From Glandiceps talaboti (lineage: Eukaryota > Hemichordata > Enteropneusta > Spengelidae): a stretch of 64,000 nt of DNA. The notes beneath the pieces were generated by a model. That model worked only from the letters and a program-made list of their open reading frames with translations, was not told the origin of the DNA and did not search any database. Positions 12,600 to 27,259 of this stretch are shown here, one piece after another. How positions within the stretch are numbered: position 1 is the first letter of the stretch; each line of letters starts with the position of its first letter. The stretch is from the NCBI RefSeq assembly GCF_964340395.1, contig NC_135558.1, forward strand, positions 10,532,501 through 10,596,500, read 5' to 3'. The position numbers were made by a program, and so were the translations under genes.

Positions 12600-15500
12600 A
12601 ATGTAACTACATTTTTGTATGAGGCCAGACACCAGAGTTATACCTAGCCTTACAAACTATGCTCTATTCCAAATTCATTCATGCTACAACAACACTGTCA
12701 CTGTTTCTCACCTACTTCTATCCATCTTAGTCTAAACTATTAAAATTTATTAGAAAAATGTCCGCCATTTTGATTTTTAGCATGTAACTAGGAGACCAGA
12801 CACCAGAGTTACCTAGACTTACAAACTATACTCTTTTCCAAATTCATTCATGCTACAATAACACTGTCACTGTTTTTCACCTATTTCTATCCAGCTTAGA
12901 CTAAACTACTAAAATTTATTAGAAAAATGTCCGCCATTTTGATTTTTAGCATGTAACTAGGAGACCAGACACCAGAGTTACCTAGCCTTACAAACTATAC
13001 TCTTTTCCAAATTCATTCATGCTACAATAACACTGTCACTGTTTTTTACCTATTTATATCCATCTTAGACTAAACTACTAAAATTTGTTAGAAAAATGTC
13101 AGCCATTTTGATTTTTAGCATGTAACTAGGAGACCAGACACCAGAGTTACCTAGCCTTACAAACTATACTCTTTTCCAAATTCATTCATGCTACAATAAC
13201 ACTGTCACTGTTTTTCACCTATTTCTATCCAGCTTAGACTAAACTACTAAAATTTATTAGAAAAATGTCCGCCATTTTGATTTTTAGCATGTAACTAGGA
13301 GACCAGACACCAGAGTTACCTAACCTTACAAACTATACTCCTTTCCAAATTGAATCATGCTACAATAACACTGTCACTGTTTTTCACCTATTTCTATCCA
13401 TCTTAGACTAAACTACTAAAATTTGTTAGAAAAATGTCAGCCATTTTGATATTTAGCATGTAACTAGGAGACCAGACACCAGAGTTACCTAACCTTACAA
13501 ACTATACTCTTTTCCAAATTGATTCATGCTACAACAACACTGTCACTGTTTTTCACCTATTTCTATCCATCTTAGACTAAACTACTAAAATTTATTAGAA
13601 AAATGTCAGCCATTTTGATATTTAGCATGTAACTAGGAGACCAGACACCAGAGTTACCTAGCCTTACAAACTATACTCTTTTCCAAATTGATTCATGCTA
13701 CAACAACACTGTCACTGTTTTTCACCTATTTCTATCCATCTTAGACTAAACTACTAAAATTTGTTAGAAAAATGTCAGCCATTTTGATATTTAGCATGTA
13801 ACTAGGAGACCAGACACCAGAGTTACCTAGCCTTACAAACTATACTCTTTTCCAAATTCATTCATGCTACAATAACACTGTCACTGTTTTTCACCTATTT
13901 CTATCCAGCTTAGACTAAACTACTAAATTTTGTTAGAAAAATGTCAGCCATTTTGATTTTTAGCATGTAACTAGGAGACCAGACACCAGAGTTACCTAGC
14001 CTTACAAACTATACTCCTTTCCAAATTCATTCATGCTACAATAACACTGTCACTGTTTTTTACCTATTTCTATCCATCTTAGACTAAACTACTAAAATTT
14101 GTTAGCAAAATGTCAGCCATTTTGATTTTTAGCATGTAACTAGGAGACCAGACACCAGAGTTACCTAGCCTTACAAACTATACTCTTTTCCAAATTGAAT
14201 CATGCTACAATAACACTGTCACTGTTTTTCACCTATTTCTATCCATCTTAGACTAAACTACTAAAATTTGATAGAAAAATGTCAGCCATTTTGATTTTTA
14301 GCATGTAACTAGGAGACCAGACACCAGAGTTACCTAGCCTTACAAACTATACTCCTTTCCAAATTCATTCATGCTACAATAACACTGTCACTGTTTTTTA
14401 CCTATTTCTATCCATCTTAGACTAAACTACTAAAATTTGTTAGCAAAATGTCAGCCATTTTGATTTTTAGCATGTAACTAGGAGACCAGACACCAGAGTT
14501 ACCTAGCCTTACAAACTATACTCCTTTCCAAATTCATTCATGCTACAATAACACTGTCACTGTTTTTTACCTATTTCTATCCATCTTAGACTAAACTACT
14601 AAAATTTGTTAGCAAAATGTCAGCCATTTTGATTTTTAGCATGTAACTAGGAGACCAGACACCAGAGTTACCTAGCCTTACAAACTATACTCTTTTCCAA
14701 ATTCATTCATGCTACAATAACACTGTCACTGTTTTTCACCTATTTCTATCCAGCTTAGACTAAACTACTAAAATTTGTTAGAAAAATGTCAGCCATTTTG
14801 ATTTTTAGCATGTAACTAGGAGACCAGACACCAGAGTTACCTAGCCTTACAAACTATACTCCTTTCCAAATTCATTCATGCTACAATAACACTGTCACTG
14901 TTTTTTACCTATTTCTATCCATCTTAGACTAAACTACTAAAATTTGTTAGAAAAATGTCAGCCATTTTGATTTTTAGCATGTAACTAGGAGACCAGACAC
15001 CAGAGTTACCTAGCCTTACAAACTATACTCTTTTCCAAATTCATTCATGCTACAATAACACTGTCACTGTTTTTCACCTATTTCTATCCATCTTAGACTA
15101 AACTACTAAAATTTGTTAGAAAAATGTCAGCCATTTTGATTTTTAGCATGTAACTAGGAGACCAGACACCAGAGTTACCTAGCCTTACAAACTATACTCC
15201 TTTCCAAATTCATTCATGCTACAATAACACTGTCACTGTTTTTCACCTATTTCTATCCATCTTAGACTAAACTACTAAAATTTATTAGAAAAATGTCAGC
15301 CATTTTGATTTTTAGCATGTAACTAGGAGACCAGACACCAGAGTTACCTAGCCTTACAAACTATACTCTTTTCCAAATTCATTCATGCTACAATAACACT
15401 GTCACTGTTTTTCACCTATTTCTATCCATCTTAGACTAAACTACTAAAATTTGTTAGAAAAATGTCAGCCATTTTGATTTTTAGCATGTAACTAGGAGAC

Positions 15501-16912
15501 CAGACACCAGAGTTACCTAGCCTTACAAACTATACTCTTTTCCAAATTCATTCATGCTACAATAACACTGTCACTGTTTTTTACCTATTTATATCCATCT
15601 TAGACTAAACTACTAAAATTTGTTAGAAAAATGTCAGCCATTTTGATTTTTAGCATGTAACTAGGAGACCAGACACCAGAGTTACCTAGCCTTACAAACT
15701 ATACTCTTTTCCAAATTCATTCATGCTACAATAACACTGTCACTGTTTTTCACCTATTTCTATCCAGCTTAGACTAAACTACTAAAATTTATTAGAAAAA
15801 TGTCCGCCATTTTGATTTTTAGCATGTAACTAGGAGACCAGACACCAGAGTTACCTAGCCTTACAAACTATACTCTTTTCCAAATTCATTCATGCTACAA
15901 TAACACTGTCACTGTTTTTTACCTATTTCTATCCATCTTAGACTAAACTACTAAAATTTGTTAGAAAAATGTCAGCCATTTTGATTTTTAGCATGTAACT
16001 AGGAGACCAGACACCAGAGTTACCTAGCCTTCCAAACTATACTCCTTTCCAAATTGAATCATGCTACAATAACACTGTCACTGTTTTTCACCTATTTCTA
16101 TCCATCTTAGACTAAACTACTAAAATTTATTAGAAAAATGTCCGCCATTTTGATTTTTAGCATGTAACTAGGAGACCAGACACCAGAGTTACCTAACCTT
16201 ACAAACTATACTCCTTTCCAAATTGAATCATGCTACAATAACACTGTCACTGTTTTTCACCTATTTCTATCCATCTTAGACTAAACTACTAAAATTTATT
16301 AGAAAAATGTCAGCCATTTTGATTTTTAGCATGTAACTAGGAGACCAGACACCAGAGTTACCTAGCCTTACAAACTATACTCTTTTCCAAATTGAATCAT
16401 GCTACAATAACACTGTCACTGTTTTTCACCTATTTCTATCCATCTTAGACTAAACTACTAAAATTTGATAGAAAAATGTCAGCCATTTTGATTTTTAGCA
16501 TGTAACTAGGAGACCAGACACCAGAGTTACCTAGCCTTACAAACTATACTCTTTTCCAAATTCATTCATGCTACAATAACACTGTCACTGTTTTTCACCT
16601 ATTTCTATCCATCTTAGACTAAACTACTAAAATTTGTTAGAAAAATGTCAGCCATTTTGATATTTAGCATGTAACTAGGAGACCAGACACCAGAGTTACC
16701 TAGCCTTACAAACTATACTCTTTTCCAAATTGATTCATGCTACAACAACACTGTCACTGTTTTTCACCTACTTCTACCCATCTTAGATTAAACTACTAAA
16801 ATTAATAAGAAAAATGTCAGCCATTTTGATTTTTAGCATGTACATGTAACTGAGACCGGACACCAGAGTTACATGTACCTAGCCTTGCAAACTTTGCTCT
16901 TTTCCAAATCTC
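12600..16912. repeat. 169-bp satellite array, about 25 monomers
   Basis: The phrase AACTAGGAGACCAGACACCA recurs every 169 bp (12786, 12955, 13124, 13293, 13462, 13631 and so on to about 16670). Monomers differ at few diagnostic positions: ATTCATTCATG/ATTGAATCATG, CCATCTT/CCAGCTT, TCAGCC/TCCGCC and TTTTCACC/TTTTTTACC. The first (12600-12780) and last (16842-16912) units are clearly more diverged, as expected at array edges. A rare variant (TATTTATATC) occurs at 13051 and 15586, exactly 15 monomers apart, followed in both places by the CCAGCTT...GTCCGCC variant. This points to block duplication. There is no coding potential. Confidence 0.97.
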
Positions 16913-17229
16913 ATTTAACAGAAACATAACTAGCAAAAGAAATCATGATCAAATACTACACCAATACTTTGACCATAAATATTTGCAAGTTTTAGAGTTG
17001 AACAATAAATGTATTAATCCTTTGTTAACTTTCTTATCTCTTACAGGTTTGTTACACAGTACATAACAGATGTCCTATTCAAAGAAGCTGTTGTTTTGCT
17101 CGTCTCTAAGAGAAAAAAAAATAACTTCAGACTCTATGTGTAGTAAAACAGAAATTTAGATCTTAAATCAATTAGTTGTGCACAAGGACATGAGCTCTAT
17201 TTTGAACATTTTTAATACAATTGAAATGA

Positions 17230-17232
<3 letters not shown>

Positions 17233-17268
<36 letters not shown>
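17233..17268. repeat. (GT)n microsatellite
   Basis: About 18 GT units directly ahead of an old dispersed repeat. Confidence 0.95.
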
Positions 17269-17269
<1 letters not shown>

Positions 17270-17271
<2 letters not shown>

Positions 17272-17900
17272 CAACTTAGTCGAAAACTGCAGTCCGATTT
17301 CTTTGATACTTGGTGGTCATGTTATATTGGATGTCTAGTAGTGAAATTGTTCAAATGAAAATGATCACATCAGATATATGGGTTTTGGGTCAAAAATGTG
17401 ATTTTTGTCAAAGAATTTAAACTTCAAAACTACTGGGCAGATTGGCCTGAAATTTGGTGGGAACATTCTCAGGGGTGTGTAAATTAAGATTTGTTCATGA
17501 CATGATGTTTCCATGTGTAATATGCAAAGTAGGGCTTTTTGGTTAAAAACCTACAATTCCAAAACTACTCAGTAGATTGGGCTGAACTTTTACCAGGGAT
17601 GTATCTGCCGGTGTATAGATGAAGAAATATTAAGCATATAATGATCTCATCAGTAACATCCAAATTAGGTGTAAACATGTAAATTGGTCAAAAATTTATA
17701 TCTCAAAAAGTACTTGGTCAGGGAAACTGAAATTTGGTGAGATGGTTCTAGAAGTGTTGTTCTGCAGATTTCCTTTAGAATAGTTTGACACAATTGGCCC
17801 TAGCAACCATGACCATGGCCTTAGCAACAACCAAATGGCAGTATATTTTGGTTAAATAAAAACACCATCTGGTAGGCAGTTAGTAAACATTCAAAAAATG
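17270..17900. repeat. Internally repetitive dispersed repeat
   Basis: Degenerate sub-units recur, such as AAAACTACTGGGCAGATT at about 17428 and AAAACTACTCAGTAGATT at about 17562, each followed by a GAAMTTT-type phrase. Part of it (TATAGATGAAGAAATATTAA and the following GATCTCATCAGTAACAT, about 17613-17660) recurs at 18545-18595. I do not recognise the family. Confidence 0.6.
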
Positions 17901-18119
17901 TATGCAAATATCCCTAGCAACAGCCCAATAATCACATATGTGACAAACATAACATGGTTGGATAGGCAACTGGATAGTCATTCAACAAATGAACACCTAT
18001 TTTTAGAATGGACTAGCATATGGATAAATATTTTAAAAAACTACAGTTGTGCTACATCGCCATTGGCAGTATTTTGGAAAACAATAGTTGTGCTACAATG
18101 CCATTTTATATTTCTTTTT

Positions 18120-18397
18120 TTCTAAATATTTTTTTTCATATCTGAGGTAGTTATGTTTTTCATTGTTCTCCATATGCTCTCTGTTTTTGGTTTCTTCTCA
18201 TCAGATGTACAGTCATTACATTTTGGAAGAAAAGTTTTATATTGTCTTTTTAAATTGATGTCAGTTTGTGTATCCACCAATTCTTGCGAGACTTCATAAT
18301 TTTTGTGATGTTACAATTTTTTTCTTGAACTTCTTAATAAAAAGGTTAGGGTCGGCAGTGAAAAACTAGGCAGGGTCAGATAACCGGAATCAAACAA
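18120..18397 (-). mobile_element. MITE family A, truncated copy
   Basis: Reverse complement of the elements at 46525 and 49757. It shares TTGTTTGATTCCGGTTATCT at its minus-strand start (18397 downwards), TTCACTGCCGACCCTAAC, the TTGCGAGA...TGGATAC...CTGACATCAA block and the CATCTGATGAGAAGAAACC block. The far end, with the second terminal repeat, is missing or unrecognisable. Confidence 0.75.
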
Positions 18398-18424
18398 TTT
18401 TTTTTTTTATTGCTTTAAGAATTA

Positions 18425-18620
18425 TTCAGAACATGATGATTCCATTATTGATATGCAAATTATGGCTAAAATGTGTCTTTTTGGTAAAATAATCTTTAAT
18501 TCCAAAAGTAATGAGCTGGAAATTAATTTGAATGGCTCTTGGGGTATATAGATGAAGAAGTGTTAAGCATATGATGATCTCATCAGTGACATGAAAATTA
18601 GGTATAAAAATGTGAATTTT
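18425..18620. repeat. Second copy of part of the 17.5-kb repeat
   Basis: Aligns with about 17500-17700: ATATGCAAATTATGGCTAAA, TCTTTTTGGTAAAATAATCT, TATAGATGAAGAAGTGTTAA and CATATGATGATCTCATCAGT all have diverged counterparts there in the same order and orientation. The MITE A copy at 18120-18397 lies between the two. Confidence 0.65.
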
Positions 18621-18952
18621 GTTTAATCTTGTCTCTTGGCTCTCTTCGTTGGTGTAAACACACATGTGTTTTTGTAATTTGTACTTCAAGCACTTGTTAA
18701 ATGAGAATGTTAAAAGACACAATCTTTTGTCATTAGAAAAATTTTGGATATTGCAAAGAGATATAGTCATATAACTTAAATCATGGATAATATTAATAAG
18801 TAATAAAATGTAAAATGAACAGAAAACCAGTGTGGACTTCTATATATCTGACAATTTTACATGTTATACACAGAGTGAAGCTAGCATGTAAGTGGTGAAT
18901 GATTTCATTTTATTTGATTCAGTTTTATTTTTTGTTGTTGAATGAGACTGAT

Positions 18953-19050
18953 TTTAGGGAGCGATCAGATTTTACGCTGACTTTTTGTTCACCCCACCCC
19001 TGCTGACAAATAAAAAAACACTGCCCCCCCCCCCCACATCTGTTGACAAG
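18953..19050 (+). repeat. Fragment of a dispersed repeat with poly-C tract
   Basis: Starts TTAGGGAGCGATCAGATTTT and continues CTGACTTTTTGTTCACCCC with a 13-C run. The minus strand of 33741-33976 begins TTAGGGACCGGTCAGTTTCT and has a similar G/C-run structure, so they look like two copies of one family. Confidence 0.5.
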
Positions 19051-19059
19051 AAATATTCT

Positions 19060-19640
19060 TGTTCTTTCTTGCAATATATAAAGCTCTTTAGGCAGGAACC
19101 CTATGAGAAGTATGATTGTCTGTTCATAGCTGTGCAAAATATTCATGGTTTTAGTAACCAAAAGTTCTAGGATATCTCTTACATTGAGTGAACTATTATC
19201 ATTATAGATTAATTCAGCTAATTATAAAGTACATTATTAGAAATGAAATTAACATAATTGTAAACCTAGGGGTTTCAGTAAGTTTCAAAGTAGGGAGAGA
19301 ACTTGAAAAAGTGTCGGGAGAAGTGCATGCTATGCCCATGCGTGCATGCTATACAAGTGGGAGGGGGTGTCACCCTCCCATGGTAAGATCTTTTGAAAAA
19401 TGAACACCTTTTGGAGGCCATTTAGAGCACCATTCATAAGTAAAACACAACTTAGTTATATCATAAAAGTATCACTAATTTTAGGGTTTCAAAAGTTTAA
19501 ATCATTTCAAGTCATATTGACACAAATGATAATGAAAAAAAGATCAAGTACAAAGTATAGTATAGTTTGTTTTATTTATTTACTTGCCCTATGTGGGCTT
19601 ACCAAGTGAACATTTTGTTCAATACAAATACATCCACTGG
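19060..19640. other. No recognisable gene
   Basis: No exon or RNA seen. A short G-rich inverted stretch, GGGAGGGGGTGTCACCCTCCC, sits at about 19360-19380. The pentanucleotide array starts at about 19640. Confidence 0.5.
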
Positions 19641-22172
19641 GCTTATAATAGTGTATGGTACTATACTATAAACTATACAAGACTATATACTATATACTAT
19701 GCTATGCTATATACTATATACTATATTATACTATACTATATACTGTACTATACAATATACTGTACAATACTATACTATAATATTCTATACCTATACTATA
19801 TTATATAGTATATAGTCTAGTATGGTAGTCTAGTATAGTATAGTAATGTATACTATATGGTATATAGTCGTGTAGTATAGTAGAGTATAGTATATGGTAT
19901 ATAGTATAGTGTAGTATAGTAGAGTATAGTATATGGTGTATAGTAGAGTATAGTATAGTATATGGTATATAGCATAGTATAGTATAGTATCGTATATAGT
20001 CAAGTATAGTATATAGTATAATATAGTATATTATATAATATAGTATAGTATATGGTGTATAGCATGATAGCATAGTATAATATAATATAGTATAGTGTGG
20101 TATAATATAGTAGAGTAGAGTATATGGAATATAGTATAGTGTAGTGTAGTGTAGTATAGTATAGTATTAAATCAAGTATAGTATAGTATATCATATAGTA
20201 TGGTATATAGTAAATTATAGTGTATAGTATAGTATAGTATATGGTATATAGTATAGTATACTCTACTATATAGTATAGTATACTATATACCAGACTATAC
20301 TATATACTGTACTATATAGTATACTATACTATATTATACTATACTATATAGTATACTATACTATACTGCATGTATATACTAAACTATACTATACTAAACT
20401 ATACTATACTATACTGTACTATATACCAGACTATAATGCTATATTGCTATATGCTATGTACTGTACTATATATTAAACTATACTATATACTATGTATTTT
20501 ATTATGCTATATACTATATACTATACTTTACTATTCTGCACTATACTATACTGTACTATACTACACTATACTATACTATAATATACTACACTGTACTGTA
20601 CAATGTACTATACTATATTATACTATGCTATACTATGCTATGCTATATACCATAAACTATACTATTTTATACTATACTATACACTAGACTATGCTATATA
20701 CTGTACTATATACTATACTATATTATACTGTATACTATACTAAACCATACTATACTATACTATACTATACTATTCTATACTACTAGTATACTATATACTA
20801 TACTATATACCATACTACATAGTATAGTATACTATATACTGTACAATACTATACTATATTATTCGATACCTATACTATAATATATAGTACATATTATATA
20901 TAGTCTAGTATAGTACATTATATAGTATAATATAGAGTATAGTATACTGGTAGTATAGTATAGTACATAGTATAGTATAGTAGAGTATATGTTATTTTGT
21001 GTAGTATAGTATAGTACATAGTATAGTGTAGTATATATTATAATATAGTATATTATATAGTATAGAATAGTATAGTATAGTATAATATAGTAGAGTATAT
21101 AGTATAGTGTAGTGTAGTATAGTATAGCATAGTATATCATATAGTATGGTATATAGTAAAGTATAGTATATGGTATATAGTATAGCATATCATAGTATAG
21201 TATTGTATATTATAGTATATAATAGTATAGTATAGTATATTATGGTATAATATACTAGAGTATAGTAGAGTATGTGGAATATAGTATAGTGTAGTGTAGT
21301 ATAGTATAGCATAGTATATCATACAGTATGGTATATAGTAAAGTATAGTATATGGTATATAGTATAGCATAGCATAGTATAGTATTGTATATTATAGTAT
21401 ATAATAGTATAGTATAGTATAGTATATTATGGTATAATATACTAGAGTATAGTAGAGTATGTGGAATATAGTATAGTTTAGTGTATAGTATAGCATACTA
21501 TACCATACCGTACTATACTATATACTGTACAATACAATACTATAATATTATTCTATACCTATACTATCATATATAGTCTAGCAGAGTATAGTATAGTAGA
21601 GTATAGTAGAGCATATGGTATATAGTATAGCATAGCAAAGTATAGTATAGTCTAGTATAGTATAGTATAATATACTAGAGTATAGTAGAGTATATGGAAT
21701 ATAGTGTATAGTGTATATTATAGTGTAGTGTATAGTATAGCATACTATACCATACAGTACTATATAATATACTCTACTATATACAGTACAATAATATACT
21801 ACCGGGGGTATAATATTATTCTATACCTACACTATTGTATACAGTATAGAGTCTAGTATAGCATAGTATAGTATAGTATAGTATAGTGTAGTAGATTATA
21901 GTATAGTAGAATATATGGAATATAGTGTATAGTGTATATTATAGTGTAGTGTATAGTATAGCATACTATACCATACAGTACTGTATAATATACTCTACTA
22001 TATACTGTACAATAATATACTATAATATTATTCTATTCCTACACTATCGTATATAGTATAGAGTCTAGTATAATCTAGTATAGTCTAGTATAGTATAGTA
22101 TAGTATAGTGTAGTAGATTATAGTATAGTAGAGTATGTGGTATATAGTATAGTATACAGTCCAGTATATTGA

Positions 22173-22431
22173 TGGCGCAAATCGAGAGATCTGATTGATC
22201 TAGGCATCGAACTACCACGTCTAAACTGAGCGATAATGCACAGTTGGCACGTGTCCAAATTTTGATGTTCTCTCACTGTTCGTCTACGAACGTTATAGTC
22301 CGCGCAGGGATGAAACCAAAAAATGTTGCGTCATATCTTGTTTCCGACAGTTTCAATATACTGGTATAATATAATAGCGATAAACCACCCCTGGGAATGG
22401 TATACCACTCGGTTTTGACCAGTGAACGAAA
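22173..22431. other. Non-repetitive 259-bp island in the pentanucleotide array
   Basis: Complex sequence without ACTAT units, flanked by the 8-bp direct repeat TATATTGA (22165-22172 and 22432-22439). This could be a target-site duplication of an inserted element. I recognise no family and see no clear open frame. Confidence 0.5.
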
Positions 22432-25312
22432 TATATTGAGTTTATTGCTTAAGTATACTATAGTATAATAGAGTATAGTAGAGTATATGGTATATGGTAT
22501 AGTGTCGTGTAGTATAGTATAGTATAGTATGGTATAATATACTAGTATATGGAATATAGCATAGTATAGTGTAGGTTATAGTATAGCATACTATAGTATA
22601 CCTATACTATTGTATATAGTATATAGTCAAGCATAGTATCATATAAAATTAGTATAGTATAGTATAGTATAGTATAGTATAGTATAGTCAAGTATAGTAT
22701 CGTATAAAATTAGTATAGTATAGTATAGTATAGTATAGTATAGTATAGTATAGTATAGGATAGTATATTCTAGTATAGTATAGTATGGTATAATATAGTA
22801 GTGTATAGTAGAGTATATTGAATATAGCATAGTGTAGTGTTGCATAGTATAGTATATAGGCAAGTGTAGTATATAGTATAATATAGTATATTATATAGTA
22901 GAGTATATAGTATAGTATAGTGTATCGTATATATTATAGCATAGGATAGTATTGTATAGTATATGGTATATTATACTATACTGTACTATATAGTAGACTA
23001 TGATATATACTATACACTGTACTATATAGTATACTACACTATATTATACTATATTATATACTATACTATACTATATACTATAGTATACTATACTATACTA
23101 TATATTATACTATGCTATATACTATATATTAAACTATACTGTACTGTACTATATACTACACTATGCTATTAACTATGTATTTAACTATGCTATATACTAT
23201 ATACTATAATATACTAAACTAGACTATGCTATACTATATACTATACTAGACTGTACTATATACTATACTAGACTATACTATACTAGACTATACTATGCTA
23301 TGCTATACTATACTATATACTACACTACACTATACTATATACTCTACTCTAATATTCTATACTATACTATTCTATACTATACTATACTATACTATATACT
23401 AGACTATGCCATATACTGTACTATATACTACACTATACTATACTATTCTATACTATACTATACTATATACTACACTATGCTATATACTCGTGTACTATAT
23501 ACTATACTATATACTGTACTATATACTTGTCTTTACTATAAAATATATACTATACTATACAATACTATACTATATACTAGACTATACTATGCTATACTGT
23601 ACTATATACTAGACTATGCTATATACTGTATACTGTACTATATATTTTAATATACTATATATGATAAACTATATTATACTATACACTATACTATACAATA
23701 TACACTGTACTATACTATACTATACTATGCTATATACTAGACTATACTATATACTATATTCTGTACTATATACTATACTATACTGTACTATGCTATACTA
23801 TACTATGCTATACTATACTATATACTATACTATATTATACTATACACTATACTGTACAATATACACTGTACTATACTATACTATACTATGATATATACTA
23901 GACTATGCTATATACTATATACTGTACTATATACTAGACTATACTATCTAATGTACTATATACTATGCTATACTATACTATATACTACACTGCACTATAC
24001 TATATACTCTACTCTAATATACTATGCTATTCTATACTATACTATATACTAGACTATGCTATATACTGTACTATATACTACACTATACTTTACTATACTA
24101 TACCATGCTATACTCTACTATATACTAAACTATGCTATATACTGTATACTGTACTATATATTATACTATACTATATACTATAAACTATATTATACTATAC
24201 ACTATACTATACAATGCTATATACTAGACTATGCTATATACTATATACTGTACTATATACTATACTATACTCTACTGTACTATACTATATACTATACTAT
24301 ACTATATACTAGACTACACTATATACTATACTATGCTATATACTATATACTACACATTGTACTATACTATACTATACTGTACTCTACTCTACTGTACTAT
24401 ACTATACTATATTATACTGTACTATACTATACTATACTATACTATACTATATAGTATAGTATACAATACTATACTGTATTATACTATACTATACTACACT
24501 ATACTATATTCTGTACTATATATTATACTATACTATATTATACTGTACTATACTATACTATACTATACTATATAGTATAGTATACAATACTCTACTATAC
24601 TATATACTAGACTATACTATATTCTGTACTATATATTATACAATACTATATTATACTATACTATGCTATACTATATTATGCTATACTATACTAGACAATA
24701 CTATACTATATACTATACTATACTATACTATACTGTATTATGCTATACTATACTATATACTAGACTATGCTATATAATATATTCTTTACTATATACTATA
24801 CTATACTATACTGTACTATACTATACTATACTATACACTAGACTGTGCTATATACTATATATTGTACTATATACTATACTATACTATACTATACTATACT
24901 ATAATATACTATACTATACTGCACTATATACTAGACTATGCTATATACTATACTAACTACTACACTATACTATACTATTCTATACTATATTATATTATAT
25001 ACTAGACTATGCTATATACTGTACTATATACTGTACTATATACTTGTCTTTACTATATACTATACTATATACTATATACTAGACCATTCTATACTGTACT
25101 GTACTATATACTATACTATACTATACTATACTATACTATACTATAATATACTAAATACTAGACTACACTATATACTATACTATGCTCTATACTATGTACC
25201 ATACTATACTATACTATACTAAGCTATATACTGTACTATATAGTATACTATGCTATATCATACTATACTATACTATACTCTACTATACTATACTATTCTA
25301 TACTATACTTTA

Positions 25313-27000
25313 CTATATACTATACTATACTATATACTATACTATACTAGACTATACTATATAATAGACAGTGCTATATACTATATATTGTACTATATAC
25401 TATACTATACTATATTATACTGTACTATACTATACCATACTATATAGTATAGTATACAATACTATACTGTATTATACAATACTATACTAGACTATACTAT
25501 ATTCTGTACTATATATTATACTATACTACATTATACTATACTATGCTATATTATATTATGCTATGCTATACTATACTATATACTATATACTATACTATAC
25601 TATACTAGACTACACTATATGCTATATTATGCTATATACTATATACTATACATTGTACTATACTATACTATACTGTACTGTACTGTACTCTACTGTACTG
25701 TACTGTACTATACTATACTATACTATATAGTATAGTATACAATACTGTACTATACCATATACTAGACTATACTATATTCTGTACTATATATTATACTATA
25801 CTATATTATACTATACTATGCTATACTATATTATGCTATACTATACTATACTAGACTATACTATACTATATACTATACTATACTATACTGTACTATATAC
25901 TAGACTATGCTATATAATATATTATGTACTATATACTATACTATACTATACTATACTATACTGTACTATGCTATACTATACTATATACTAGACTATGCTA
26001 TATAATATATTATGTACTATATACTATACTATTCTGTACTGTACTGTACTCTACTCTACTGTACTATACTATACTATACTATATACTATACTATACAATA
26101 CTGTATTATACTATATACTAGACTATACTATATTCTGTACTATATATTATACTATTCTATATTATACTATACTATGCTATACTATATTATGCTATGCTAT
26201 ACTATACTAGACTATACTATACTATATACTATACTATACTATACTGCACTATATACTAGACTATGATATATAATATAGTCTGTACTATATACTATACTAT
26301 ACTATACTATAATATACTATACTATACTGCACTATATACTAGACTATGATATATACTGTACTATATACTACACTATACTATACTATTATATACTATATTA
26401 TACTATATACTAGACTATGTTGTATACTGTACTATATACTATACTATATACTGTACTATATACTTGTCTTTACTATATACTATATACTATACTATATACT
26501 ATATACTAGACTATTCTATATGATACTGTACTATATACTATACTATACTATACTATACTATACTATACTATACTAAACTATATACTGTACTATATAGTAT
26601 ACTATACTATATCATACTATACTATACTCTACTATACCATACTATACTATACTATACTTTACTATATACTATACTATACTATATACTATACTATATTATA
26701 CTATATTATACTGTACTATACTATACTATACTATATAGTATAGTATACAATACTGTACTATACTATATACTAGACTATACTATATTCTGTACTATATATT
26801 ATACTATACTATATTTATACTATACTATGCTATACTATATTATGCTATACTATACTAGACAATACTATACTATATACTATACTATACTATACTATACTAT
26901 ACTATACTATACTGTATTATGCTATACTATACTATATACTAGACTATGCTATATAATATATTCTTTACTATATACTATACTATACTATACTATACTGTAC
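25313..27000. repeat. Array segment duplicated 1,947 bp downstream, copy 1
   Basis: The variant pattern here recurs at a constant offset of 1,947 bp. For example, 25924-26121, 25995-26210 and 26346-26576 recur as 27871-28068, 27942-28157 and 28293-28523 with identical translations. Similarity starts near 25313 and fades after about 27000. Confidence 0.85.
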
Positions 27001-27259
27001 TATGCTATACTATACTATATACTAGACTATGCTATATAATATATTCTTTACTATATACTATACTATACTATACTATACTGTACTATACTATACTATACTA
27101 TACTATACTATACTATACTATACTATACTATACTATACTATACTATACTGCACTATATACTAGACTATGCTATATCCTGTACTATATACTATACTATACT
27201 ATACTATTCTATACTATACTATACTATACACTAGACTGTGCTATATACTATATATTGTA

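Noticed and set aside
12600-16912. CRISPR-like regular spacing
   Set aside because: The whole 169-bp unit repeats head to tail without unique spacers; it is a eukaryotic satellite.
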